Assembly (NCBI GenBank): GCA_951799425.1
Contig: OX637393.1
Location: 19,425,744 to 19,489,743 of the forward strand
Reading direction: 5' to 3'
From: Ilex aquifolium
Taxonomy: Eukaryota; Streptophyta; Magnoliopsida; Aquifoliales; Aquifoliaceae
DNA length: 64,000 nucleotides
Shown: positions 35,466 to 46,613 of the stretch, piece after piece
How positions within the stretch are numbered: position 1 is the first letter of the stretch
Layout of the letters: the number at the start of each line of letters is the position of its first letter
The notes under the pieces: model-generated
Databases searched by the model: none
Told to the model about the DNA's origin: nothing
The model's input: only the letters and a program-made list of their open reading frames with translations
Made by a program: the position numbers and the translations under genes

Positions 35466-37529
35466 CAATTGGTCCCTTGTTTGCATGTACAGTTTCTTTT
35501 ATTTTAATTATGTCATGTTTTTATTTTATGTCACTTACTTGTGTGTTGGTGTATAGCTTTGTTTTCTTTTGAATCCAGATCTCCGTGTTTTTGTCGAAAG
35601 CGAAATTGCGAGGTGTTCTCTTACCCTATTCATCTTTTTATTGTCTCCCATTGCATATTATATCTTTTTGTTGCATTGAGGACAATGCATGGTTCTAGTT
35701 GGGGGGTGAGGTGCACTATTTGTATGATACACCAAGGTTGTCTGAAATTATTTTTGATTTTTGCTTGCAATTGTGAAAAATAGGTGAAATTTTTGAAAAT
35801 TTTTGATGAAAAATACCTTTAAGTTGATCTGTATTCCCTTATGAAGTGAGTATGAACTGGATGACATGTTGATTGTTGTTGTGAACCTTGTGCACATGAG
35901 CTTACTATAGAAATGGATCCTATGCATAAGTATCACATATGGATTGATTTTCGAACTCATCTGTATGTGTTTTCTGAACTTGTAATTTCAGTGATTTACG
36001 GGTTGGATTCATGTTTTAAGCTTGACATAAGTAGTGGAGATGAGTAAGGACCCATGAGAGTTTTAGTGCCAAACCTTTTTGGAGGGAACTTACGTTTACT
36101 CAAAGAACAATTTTTGATATCAAGTTTGTTCAATAGTCTCATTATGCTTGCTTTGGTTAGTTGCATTTGGTTAGTAGACTGATTTGTCTTGATCATGTAA
36201 TGCTCTCCCCATGTGGACCTGGAAGTGATCTTAGGCCATTTTTGATTACTTTGAGCCTTAGCCCTTTTTCTTGAGAAAATTTTATTCCTAGTGCCGTGAT
36301 TGAGCCCATTTTAAAATTCGTTTCTATGCCACACATATTAACCAAGCCAATGCAAGATGGAAAAAAAAAAAAAAAACCTACCTCACCTTGGTTGTTCCTA
36401 GAGCTGAATATAAGTGATTGCAAAAGAGAAGGAAGTATGGTGTGGAAACTCCAACAAAAAGGGATGAATGACTTGAAACTCAAGGAGTTGAATGAAAATC
36501 CAAGAAAAGGAGAAAAAGGGGTGAAAAGAATAAAGAGTGATCAAAAGAAAAGGAAGATGTTAAGAAGAGTTAAGAAAATAAACAAGGGGTGTGGTGATGG
36601 TGAGAAAATCAAAATCCCATGAAAAGGAAGTGTTTTTCCAACATTAAAGTCTCTCACTCGGAACAACCCTCTTTGTTGTCCTTTTTCCTTCATTTCTTTT
36701 ACCTAGATATCACCCCAAGGCCCCATTACAACCCTTAAAACCCTAAGTGATCTAGAGAAGCATGGGAGAAGCATATTTGTTAAAGAAATGATAAGTTTAG
36801 TCTTACTACCTAATGCACTAATATTCCATTCATGAGACTATGCCAAGGTTGCCTCATTTTCATATATGAACTTCATTTTTGGATTACATGTGAGCACTTT
36901 GTTTTGAATACAAGATTCTATATCACATGTACACATGGAGTGCATACCTGTATAACGTGAGTGCGGTTTTTGCTTAAGAGTGTCCCTTGGTGAGTTTTGC
37001 ATTGAAACTGAGTTTGTCTAGCCTGTCGAATGTGAATTCTGTTTCGTAAATGCCCAAATTACTTGTTTAAATTCACATGCACACGAGTTGAAAATTAATT
37101 GGTAGGTGCATACTTCTGACTAGCATTGGGGACTATGGTTTTGCTCATGTGCATCTAGCTCATTCAATTGAGAAATTTGTTTAAAAAGCTCCATGCTCGC
37201 AAGAATGAGGAAATATTTCTCAAGTTTCAGATATTTGAAGTAATGTAGGGATGCGTGAGTTTTTAATTATCTGATTTGCATGTTTAGGTGTCATTTTGAT
37301 TGATAAAGGTTGTAATCAAATCCTTGAACATTGAATGTATAAAAATCTTAAATCATATTGCAAGTTTGGAAATGACTGTGGGCATGATCAATTGTGGTTG
37401 ATTGATGTGATCCAAGTTTGTGGGTGGCTTAGATGTCCTTAGATAGGTGCTTGAGGGGTTGGAATGGAGGAAGAATGGTTTGGAAGTGATTTTGTTGAAT
37501 AAAGGATAGGTTTTGCTGGAAAGGTAACA
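35466..37529 (+). other. A2 non-coding region between pol and ORF3 array
   Basis: Counterpart of A1 7953-10048, with no credible gene. It includes the internal PPT/hairpin (35672-35710), a poly-A run near 36360-36376, and the conserved block with GATCTTAGGCCAT (around 36230). Confidence 0.7.
35672..35710 (+). other. Internal polypurine tract with hairpin, A2
   Basis: Stem-loop TGCATTG-AGGA-CAATGCA (35672-35689), then AGTTGGGGGGTGAG (35697-35710). Same as A1, C and N1. In B1 the stem has two compensated base pairs. Confidence 0.6.
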
Positions 37530-37741
37530 TATTCCGGAAGGTTTTGCCCAGTAAGTAAAACCATCCGGAAGGTCGACATCGACCTTCCGGAAGATTTTAC
37601 CTACTGGAAGTGCTTAATTATCCAGTGAGTGAAACCTTCCGGAAGGTTCACATATACCTTCCGGAAGTTTTACCTACTGACTGTTTTAAATTAGGCAGTG
37701 AGTAAAACCTTCCGGAAGGTTCACATCGACCTTCCGGAAGA
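37530..37741 (+). promoter_or_regulatory. Internal CCTTCCGGAAGG array upstream of A2 ORF3
   Basis: Seven units start at 37530, 37561, 37583, 37635, 37657, 37708 and 37730, at distances 31, 22, 52, 22, 51 and 22 bp. The ORF3 start (38033) lies about 290 bp downstream. Confidence 0.75.
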
Positions 37742-38032
37742 TCGAGTCTGAAACCCAAAAAAAAAAAACAAGGGTTTTAAATCTAATTTTTTCGGAAACC
37801 CTTTCATTGCCTTTCTCAAATCCGACTCCCCCAAACCCTCTCCTCCTCCTCCTTCCTGAGTTTCGAAATTCCTCTCCAATCATCTTTGCCTCCTATTTTC
37901 CCTTGATTAAGGGTGAATCTTGGAACTTTTGAGCCGAAATCCCAAGAATTTCTTGCAAAACCCTAAGGTTTATTTCCCCCCCAAAGTTCAGCACTTTTCC
38001 ATCCCCTCTCCAAATCACCCTACTCAACTACC

Positions 38033-39424
38033 ATGGCTTGATTGAATGAGGCAACCATGGACGCATGGGGGGCTCTTGAAAACATATGGTGGTGGTTCAT
38101 GATCGCTTTGGGGTTTGGTGTGTTTTTCTCGCTCATGGCCAAGACGAAGAGGACTGGCCCTGAGTCTCCACCCCCCTCTGGCTCAGCTTCTAAGAAAAGG
38201 ACCGGGGAAGGTCCTAGCTCTCAGGATAAGGCGGAGCGGAGGACAAAGGCAAGGCATGATGAACGAACGAAGAGGATTGAGGACAAAGGTGTGACGTGTG
38301 AGAGGTATGTTGATAAAATCTCCCTTGGTGTTACGGATGAGGTTGTGAAAATTATTGAGGAACGGGGTTTGGATTTTTGGTTTGTTGAGGTGAAGGGGTA
38401 CAACCTGGGAATGTGCCGAGAATTTTATCAAAAATTGTTTGTTTTTGGGGATGACGGGGATAAGTTGAAAACTAATGTGAGGGGGAAATCATTTGAGGTC
38501 ACCCCTGGTACAATTGCCACGGCAATGGGATATGCGAGACCTCCCGCATCCACCCCTGTCTACCCACACAATGTGGATGGGAATAAAACACTTGAGGAGT
38601 ATGTGAACCTCACGTATGAGGACCCGACCACGTTTAAGGGAACGACATTCGTCGGGGGCCTCAAGCACACTTATGGGGTAATGAACAAAGTACTACATTA
38701 CAACTTGATGCCCCGGGGTTCGGAGAAAAATCCAAACGTGGAGAAGTTGTCCCTACTGCATGCCTTTATGACAGGGGTGGCGTTTGATGTGGCCTACTAT
38801 ATTTGGTTGGAGATGCGGGAGTTTGCCCGGACAGAGAAGCCAAAGGCGAACCTACCCTTTCCCAACCTGGTCACTAAGTTGTGTGATTAGGCGAAGGTGA
38901 AGCACTATGGCCAGGAAAAGCTGATCCCTCCAGAGTTTGGAGCAATTGGGATGGCCAGCAGTCAGAAAAGGGCTGCCAGGGCTAAGGGTGAGAGGAGCAG
39001 GGATCCAGGACCCCAGCCACAGCCACAGCCGTCTGATGCTGGAACTTCTACTGAAGCCCCTCCTACAGCACCACCTCCTACGGCACCAGGCCCTGCACCA
39101 ACCCCCGATCATGCTATTCCACAGCGCCTCGATGCACTGGTGGGTGAAGTGCAGGGAGTTAAGGGAGAAGTTCAAGGAATCAAGAATGAGGTGCATGGGA
39201 TGAAAGAGACAGTGCAGGGGATCGCTGCCATGATGACACAGCTCTTTCAGCGCAAGTTCCCAGGGAACCCCATTCCGGGCCAGGGTAGCTCAACCTCCCC
39301 CTACCCTTGTGCCTCTACCATGGTTGAGATTGGAGACACTGATGAGGAGTCTGAGGAGGAGACTGAGGGGGAGAGTGATTTTGACCTACCTCCTGATCCT
39401 GATGATGGTGGTGGTGAGAAGTAG
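38033..39424 (+). pseudogene. A2 ORF3 (env-like), two nonsense codons
   Basis: Collinear with the intact A1 ORF3. Codon 3 is TGA (38039-38041; CGA in A1) and a TAG lies at 38888-38890 (CAG in A1). Both are C-to-T changes. If translation begins at the internal MAKTKRTGP Met (about 38135), only the second stop matters and a protein of about 250 residues covering the conserved core remains possible. The coiled-coil and acidic tail lie after the second stop. Confidence 0.9.
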
Positions 39425-39706
39425 AAGCAGGATTTGGTTGTTTTTGTTTGTTGTGTCTGGTAAGGGTGGAGCAGAGAATTAGGGTTACTCTCTTTTTGGT
39501 GTCGGCCTGTAGAAGTGTCCTTAAGTTCTGGCCGTTTTTTGTTGTGATTATGCCCACATTGTAATGAACTTGTCTATGAAATACCACAATGGGTTGATTG
39601 TCGTTGTACAAAGTTAAAACCATTTTTGCAATATGATTTTGTTGATTTTACCTTGTTGAGATTTTATGAATGTATGTGTGCATATTGGTTTGGGATTGGG
39701 AATTAT

Positions 39707-39743
39707 ATTTGCTAGGGACTAGCAAATCGCAAGTTGGGGGGTG
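39707..39743 (+). other. A2 3' polypurine tract with adjacent hairpin
   Basis: Inverted repeat with 9-bp arms (core TTGCTAG/CTAGCAA) around GGA at 39707-39727, then PPT AAGTTGGGGGGTG (39731-39743), then LTR TGATTAGC at 39744. Confidence 0.8.
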
Positions 39744-41853
39744 TGATTAGCACATAACAATGACATGTATGGTGTGCTAATGTGCTTTTGGTTCACCTTT
39801 TTTGTCAATAAATGGGAGTGTTTTGGTTTTGTTTGTGGCTTGATGGAATTTTGCGTGAATGCATGTAAAATGATGTAAATGACATGATTTAAACCCCCAT
39901 GGTGTTTTATGAGGCTAATGGAGTGTATGGGGTAGCTTTAAGGATGATCTGGAGGGGAAAGAAATCCATTTTTTGCTCACAGTCTAAAAACCTTCCGGAA
40001 GGTGTTTGTCGTCCTTCCGGAAGGTTTTGCTAAAAACCCTGGATGCCTTGTTCACAGCTAATACCTTCCGGAAGGTTTTGTCCACTGGAATGAACCTTCC
40101 GGAAGATTTTAGCTACTGGAGTAAAACCTTCCGGAAGGACTTGTCTACTAGAATGGACCTTCCGGAAGGTTTTGCCTTGGGTTTCTTTTTGACTGCCAAA
40201 ATCTTCCGGAAGGTTTTGTTTTCTGGAATGAACCTTCCGGAAGATTTTAGCTACTGGAGTAAAACCTTCCGGAAGGACTTGTCTATTGGAAAGGACCTTC
40301 CGGAAGGTTTTGCCTTGGGTTTCTTTTTGACTGCCAAAATCTTCCGGAAGGTTTTGTCTTCTCGAATGAACCTTCCGGAAGGTTTTGGCTACTGGAATGA
40401 ACCTTCCGGAAGATTTTTGCTACTGATGTCGACCTTCCGGAAGTTCTTGCATTTGATTCTTTTCATTTAACTGTTCTTTCAGCGACCTTCCGGTAGGTGT
40501 ATGTCGACCTTCCGGGAGGTTTTTGCACTTTTCTCCAGACAGCCTGTAACTCAACTTTGCGGCTTGGAGGGTCCCACATGCACTTCTCCTACATGCTTCC
40601 TGACATCTCTTACACATCCTGGAGCCTCCCTCACCCCTGCATTTATTGGGATGAGTCTTGATAATGAATGAAGAGAGAGAAGAAGAAGGAAGCTGGGTGG
40701 GCAGACAGCTCTGCCTCACCCCCTGTCCAGCCCATGTTGCTGCACCCCTAGTGATGGAGATCAACTCTTTAGACCTCCCTCTCTCTCCAGGCACGTTTTG
40801 GGGGGAAAGCAAGAGTCTCCTTGGGGGGGTATTGATTCATCATGTATCACATTAGATATAGTTTTAGAAAGAGGAGCTCTAGGCAGAGAAGAGGATGAAT
40901 AGTGGTTTTTAGAGAGAGAAAGTGACGATTTTACCATTTCTCCTACTGCATTTGTCTTGTAATCTTGAGTAAGAATCTTAGTAGTTCATTGAATGCCATA
41001 AATGTTGTTTTCCCTTCATGTTTGGTTAGTTGAATGCTTCCATTTATGTTCCACCATTAATGCTTTGAAGGTTATTCATGTTCATAGATATAAAATAGCT
41101 TTTCATTTCATTCACTTCTAGTCTAGGATTTCTTACACTTAGTTACTTCAAAGCTCCATAGCCTTAGAATGCATTACCTTTACATTATCATGTCTAGTTC
41201 AAGTATGAGTAGCTAAGCACTTTTTGTTGGCAAGACCAAGGGGAACCCTCATTGGGTATACCATTTCAACTCTTTCTACACCCTCCCTTTAGAGTCCCAT
41301 GGTTCGGTTTGACCGGATTGAAGGTGGATGAATTGGTGAATCTTTGATAATTCGTAGGCCTAGTCACGGTTTATGCTTAGGCATTCACCAACATCATCCT
41401 CGGCTTTCCGTGAATCAACCGTTCATTCTTGCTCAATCGGAGGAGTGATTTGAGTTGAGATAGTATACCTATTGGAGGGATCTCTTGGAATTGCCAACAC
41501 TTGTTTTCTCATTCTAATTTCACCAACACACACTTCACCAAACAATTTCCAACAACAAGAATTTTACACTTTCTTTTGCACTAAATCACTTTCACATTTG
41601 CTCACTTCCTTCCCTGTGGAATCGACCTTGGAATACTTTCCAAGTAAAACACAACTCACGAAAGTCTCCTTGCGATTGGGGAGCATTTTTGTGCATACAC
41701 ATTCCATATCTACATCATCCCATTTCCCTTTCCTATTGCCCTTTCTTTTCACACTATCCCAAAGGGGGAGAAATCATTCTTTCCGCTCATACATTGCATC
41801 ATTTGAAGGATAGTAGTTAAAGGATTAGGAATAGGATTGTTTTTTATCAATCA
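39744..41853 (+). repeat. 3' LTR of A2
   Basis: 2110 bp, nearly identical to 27379-29489; palindrome array at 39991-40519 with the same spacing. Followed by target duplication CTGGG (41854-41858). Confidence 0.95.
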
Positions 41854-41858
41854 CTGGG

Positions 41859-43158
41859 GCGCCTTTATAAGGCACCCAATCTTTTTCTTCTTTTTTCAAG
41901 CCAGCCGGCGCTGTTGGCCCCCCCCCCATTTCTTCTTCTTCGTCTTCTTCTTTCCTTCTTCTTCTTCTTCTCTTCTTCTTTTTCTTTTCTTCTTCATTTT
42001 TTCTGTTATCTGATAAACAACCCATGACCACACATTCTACAAACACAATCTTTTGCTTCATGTTTTGCATTTTAATCTTATATTTGCTCACGGGTGTTCT
42101 TCTCTTGTTCGCACTCACACACAAGAATTTTCAGCCTACCCAAAACCCAGATCTGCGCACAGATGAGTAATTCATGTATTTTTATTTGTAGGTTTCAGCA
42201 GATGAACATATCTCTACCATTCAACCTCATCTCCAAAGATCCGTGAACTGGTAAATTCGAAACATTGGGGACAATGTTCAGTTTAGGTTGGGGGTGAGAA
42301 CTACAGTTCATATTTGCCTGTAAATTATTTTTTAAATTTTTGCTGTTGTTGTTGTTGTTCTGATCATTTTATGTACCTTGTCTTGTATAAATTGATGATT
42401 ATGTTTGTGAATCAGCTTCAATCGTCTTTGTGACTGGCAGACGTTAAAGAACCAGATAATGAGTCTTAAAGCTTAGAAAGTATGGATGTTAAACTTTTTT
42501 GGTTTAGTTTAGGAGTTTTGCGCACTTTTCCATTTGATGTGCATACTGTAATCATGAGAAAAACAAGACTGGTAAGGAAGGCCGAAATCCAAGAAAAATA
42601 AGCGAAACCCCTCTGTAGCAGAAGAAGCTTTGCCAAACGCCGTCATGCCAAAAGACTTGGTGCTTGTAAACAGTGTGACAGAGTCTTTCACGAGAAAAGA
42701 TGCAACCAGTGTTCTGAACCAATCTCTGGTCGCGCACTCGATTGATTAGACTGGATAGTGAATGGGCTGAGTAAGGATTACCCTGATACGCCATGCTATT
42801 CCGGTACTTTGTTTAACTGGTTTGTAAGAGAGGAAATTGGGAGAGTCACTGGTTGTCCGTACTACACAGATACAGAAGGAGACTCGGATTAGATAATTTT
42901 ATGTAGGAAATTTGTACTTTTGTTGGGGATGAAAGCCAAATGTCCGAATTTTTTGTAAAAAGTGTAAAAATATTTTTGTATAAACTCTTTTGACTGAAAT
43001 GAAAATATGGGCCGAGTAAGGAATGTCCCAGAATACCAACCTGAAGCGTGGGTAGGGGCTTATCCTGAGACGCCATAGGTTTTTGATTTAAAATTGTGTG
43101 TTTAGCTCTTTCTGATTTTGTATAGTGTAGTGCAATTTTTTTTTATTTTTGACTTAAT
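41859..43158 (+). other. B1 non-coding region after pol
   Basis: No gene. It starts with GGCGCC and continues with a CTT-rich pyrimidine run (about 41933-41998), the internal PPT/hairpin (42261-42298), and two diverged copies of a segment starting GAGTAAGGA (near 42770 and 43015). It does not match the long A-family block in the same position; B1 carries that block after ORF3 instead. Confidence 0.6.
42261..42298 (+). other. Internal polypurine tract with hairpin, B1
   Basis: Stem-loop AACATTG-GGGA-CAATGTT (42261-42278), then AGGTTGGGGGTGAG (42285-42298). Relative to the A-family TGCATTG/CAATGCA stem, two base pairs differ and both are compensated. Confidence 0.6.
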
Positions 43159-43390
43159 GTTCGAACGTCAGCTGCTTGCAGTACTCAACCTCTGATGAAG
43201 CCTCTGATGGAAGTAAAAAGTACTGGGAGCTCAGCTCGTTCGAACGCCAATAGACCGTTCGAACGAGATTAACGTTCGAACGCCAATAGACCGTTCGAAC
43301 GAAGATAACTTACAGTACTTTGGCCTCTGACAGAAATCAAAAGTACTGGGAGCTCAACACGTTCGAACGTCACGACTCAGGCTATAAAAA
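43159..43390 (+). promoter_or_regulatory. Internal ORF3 promoter of B1: GTTCGAAC array plus TATA box
   Basis: GTTCGAAC occurs at 43159, 43238, 43257, 43274, 43293 and 43361. The last copy ends 13 bp before CTATAAAAA (43382-43390), a good TATA box. ORF3 starts at 43600, about 210 bp further. The palindrome is the one found in B1's LTR promoter, not that of any A-type element. Confidence 0.7.
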
Positions 43391-43599
43391 CCTGGTTCGT
43401 CTTCTTCATTTCAAAACCACCCAAAAACCCCCAAAAACCGAAAAAACCCTTAGTGACTCTTCACTACCCAGACCCCAAAACACATACCATTCTCCATTTT
43501 TATCAAAAATCAACCATCCCAAGACTATTCCCATATCAAAAAGCTCCATTTTCACAAAGAAATCCAAGATTTCAAAGCCCTCAAACTCAAAAATAAAAA

Positions 43600-44449
43600 A
43601 TGCCAAGAGTCAAGCTTCCTGCCAGGCGCAACCCAAACACCCAAGAGCCCAATTTCGTGGAGGAAGTGGTGGAAGTGAGAGAAGGAATGCCACCACTTAC
43701 GCGAAGATACGACAAAACCCGGTTCCCCATAGCTTTAAAAGTTGACTACGATAACTTCTATCAAAAACATGTTGTGGTTTGTGAGAGGGATGTTGTTTTA
43801 ATTGATTTTGTTGAATTGGGTATAATGGCGGAGATGGAAAGGAGGGGTTGGGTCTTGTATTTGCGAAACGGCGGAGATGCCGTAGTTGACTTGGTGAGGG
43901 AGTTTTACTCCAACGCCGAAATAGTCAATGGATCATTAAGGAGTTATGTGAGGGGAATCCACATCGATGTGGATGAGGATTACATAAGAGAAATTAGGCA
44001 AGAAGTGCCTCGGGTCCCAAGTCCCGCTTATCCCCCGAGAAAGAACGTAGCAATGAATGTCGTGGGGAGGGAGCTAACGTGGAATGCCTAACTTTTCTTG
44101 GACTGGAAAGAGATTTTTTAGACAAGGGGAACTCACCGACAAATATAAAATGTTGAACTTGATTGCGGTTGCCAACTTTGCTCCGCTAGGAAGAAATAAT
44201 GAAATCCTCCCCGACATGGCCCGGTTGTTGTATGCAATTGGGAAAGGGCAAAGCATCGACCTCCCCTCCCTAATTTTGACAGAGATGAAAAAAGGGTGTG
44301 ATGTGAAGCGAAATTCGCTTCCCTTCAGCACCCTAGTGACGAAATTATGTAAAGACCATGGGGTTAGGGTGAAGCCAGAAATGGAGATTCAAAAGCCAAT
44401 GGGGCCACTGAACAAGGCTTCCTTCCAGAGAAGCCAATGTCATAGTGGC
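43600..44449 (+). pseudogene. B1 ORF3 (env-like), 5' part, frameshifted
   Basis: ATG 43600 starts an open frame of 163 codons (MPRVKLPARRNPN...). The conserved ORF3 core is recognisable (DFVELGIMAEMERRGW, VREFYSNAEIVNGS). Near 44080 the frame shifts and the homologous reading continues in another frame (KYKMLNLIAVANFAPLGRNN, RLLYAIGKG, VTKLCKDHGV). Solo LTR F cuts it at 44450; the C-terminal part is at 46374. Unlike A1 there is no hydrophobic lead before the basic N-terminus. Confidence 0.85.
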
Positions 44450-44890
44450 TGATTCGCACTTTTTAGTGTGTCAGAATTATATTATTATATTACACCCAAG
44501 TATAAGTGGTCGAATTGTAGTTTTCTTGGTTTTTGAGTCCAAGTATCGATCCCACAGAGAGTTTTAGTAATTAAAATAAAATAAAATAAATAAAATAAAA
44601 ATAAAGCAATAAAAAGGTTGTTTGGAGTAGTTTGATGTTTAATCGCTTGTGGTGTGAGCTTAGTCTAATGACGGTGCTAAAAACTTGATTCTAAAATAAC
44701 AGGTGGAATAAAGGTGAGAAATAAAATGCGTACGTAAAACAAATGAATGACAGAAATATAAAAGATATCCTTCAGTTCAAGGATCCCACATGCTTTATAT
44801 TGGTCTTGTTACGGAATTGCTACCTTACATCAGTTAACTTCCATTTTACTGGCAAGCTAACCGGCAGGTCTGATGTATATATATATTATA

Positions 44891-45225
44891 ACACAGCTGC
44901 TTCTTAGGCTACACTGGTTATATTTATGTCAAATGATTAACCCAAGCAAACCAGAAGGACAAGCCATTCATGAGGAATACTTGAGTTATTCACTTGATCT
45001 CATGATTGCAAATACGTATATATATAATAAATCATAACACAGCTGCTTCTTAGGCTACACCGGTGGTAATATATAGCACAGTTGCTTCTTAGGCTACACT
45101 GGGCTTAGATGTTCCAATTGATTAATTCAAGTAAAATCTGCAGGTGGTACAGACTATCTTCCGGTGACTTGTCAGGTCAACCGGTGGTAGTTAATCATAA
45201 TACAACTGCTTCTTAGGCTACACTG
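44891..45225 (-). repeat. Dispersed 27-bp minisatellite in F (GCTGCTTCTTAGGCTACAC)
   Basis: Four copies of a unit with core TGCTTCTTAGGCTACAC at about 44891, 45037, 45075 and 45200, separated by TA-rich stretches and a recurring CCGGTGG. They lie in the downstream (R/U5) part of this LTR. Confidence 0.7.
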
Positions 45226-45319
45226 TATTTAGATATATCACCCAGAAAGTGAAGTTACTCGAACGGCATACTTGAATTATTCAATAGGTTATCTTGTAAT
45301 ATATATATATATATATAGA

Positions 45320-45595
45320 CAGTAGAACTTCCTCAGCGTTCCAGTGTAGGACTAGCCATACTGACAGGATCACCGGGGTTATTCTAGCAGGCAATATTAT
45401 TATATATATAGTAATACCGGGCGTCAGTGGAACTTCCTCAGCATTTCGGTGGAAACGCCGGGGTCATTCTAGCTGGCCCGTCTTATATATATATAATACT
45501 ATCAGGCGTCAGTGGAACTTCCTCAGCATTTCAGTGGAGGATTAACCATACCGGTAGGAACGCCGGGGTCATTCTAGCTGGCCCGTCTTGTATAT
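45320..45595 (-). repeat. Approx. 85-bp tandem repeat in F
   Basis: Two good copies (about 45420-45496 and 45506-45595) of a unit with GTGGAACTTCCTCAGCATTT, ACGCCGGGGTCATTCTAGC and GGCCCGTCTT, ending in TATATATA, plus a decayed copy before them (about 45320-45410). Confidence 0.65.
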
Positions 45596-46005
45596 ATAAT
45601 AAACGTATAAATAAAACATCAGCAATTCCAAAAACAGATCAATATTATACATGTGTTCCCCTCGAACCGGAGGATATACGGAACTACTCACGCTCCATTG
45701 CTATAGACAAGCAAGGAGAGCTAGCAGTTGTCATTACAACAGAAAGGAAAGTGCGGAATTTAAATGTCTTTCGCAGGGAACGATTGAAACACAACCACTC
45801 TTATAATCGGTTAAGATGAAAAAGTGGCGGCAGTTCAATTATTCGAATTGAAAGCTATACAAAAACTATAAAAGTACAGGACTTAGGACTGAAGTATAAC
45901 ACGGACCGGAGCATGCTTTTTCTTTTCTTTTCTCTCTTTTTCTTCTCTGAACTTCTCCTTGGAAGCTCTCGGTTCCGGCCTTGTATGAAAGCTGAAGAGT
46001 GTCCC

Positions 46006-46097
46006 TATTTATAGGCGTGGGAAGGCAAGTGGGAGAAGAGATGAGGCTGAGTCTGACAAGGGTGACCGTCCGGACGGCAGTCCCACCGTCCGGACGG
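46006..46097 (-). promoter_or_regulatory. F LTR promoter: TATA box with two CCGTCCGGACGG palindromes
   Basis: The - strand reads CCTATAAATAGGG (TATA 46006-46013). Two perfect copies of CCGTCCGGACGG (46066-46077 and 46086-46097) lie 53 bp or more upstream in transcription sense, 20 bp apart start to start. This gives the clearest promoter context for the palindromes in a fully diverged family. Confidence 0.75.
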
Positions 46098-46373
46098 TGG
46101 TGCTTTGCTGGAAACGGCCACTTGCATGCATGCTGAGTCTTCACGTTGGTTAATTACACTTTGGCCTTCATTCTTTACATTTCCTTGACATTGCTCCCTT
46201 GGTCTTGCGTTATTTCGGCATTTGTCCTGCAACTTTCAGATAAAATGTTATACCTAATATCATTCCCGCACAAACCCTAATTCACTCTAAGTACTAATTT
46301 TTAGTGCATTTATTATACTAATTTAAATTTTTTGATTTTTTAATTTATACATAATTTAGGTTTAATCAGTGGC

Positions 46374-46613
46374 GGCCCAGCGGCCAGACAGGAGATGCCC
46401 CCTACCCATGGAGTGGACGAAGTGCAAAAGGAGCTTGATGCGGAGGAGGAGGGAGAGATGGAGGAAGAGAGAGATCAGCCACAGGAGGCAGGACCTAGCA
46501 CCAGCACCCGACGCTCTTTACGAGACATCATGCTTAGCATTGAAGCTAAGCAGGATGAGATTCTTAGACTTCTGAGGGGTGGACCTGGTGGAGATGGTGG
46601 ACATGAAGAGTGA
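46374..46613 (+). pseudogene. B1 ORF3, 3' part after the F insertion
   Basis: Continues ORF3 after the GTGGC duplication; open from 46395 to the TGA at 46611-46613. It encodes an acidic segment and then a short heptad-like helix (DIMLSIEAKQDEILRLL). It is shorter than the A1 tail but keeps a helix in a comparable place. Confidence 0.75.

Larger units (their letters stand above)
27379..41853 (+). mobile_element. Element A2: full-length Athila-like retrotransposon
   Basis: 14475 bp, target duplication CTGGG at 27374-27378 and 41854-41858. LTRs 27379-29489 and 39744-41853 are almost identical, so insertion is recent. It lies just after the pol end of B1, same strand. It is a sister copy of A1. 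Its gag-pol is uninterrupted but carries a lysine at the integrase catalytic glutamate; its ORF3 has two nonsense codons. With A1 it offers one good copy of each gene except for integrase activity. Confidence 0.95.
44450..46368 (-). mobile_element. Solo LTR F (Athila-like, CCGTCCGGACGG type)
   Basis: 1919 bp, TGATTCGC...TTAATCA with target duplication GTGGC at 44445-44449 and 46369-46373, and no internal domain. Orientation is inferred from a TATA box on the - strand and the palindromes beyond it. It is much diverged from the other LTRs and contains two kinds of internal tandem repeats. It sits inside B1 ORF3. Confidence 0.85.

Noticed and set aside
41825..42124. 99-codon frame rich in Lys, Arg and Glu
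   Set aside because: It comes from the CTT-rich pyrimidine repeat and crosses the A2/B1 junction, so it cannot be an original gene.
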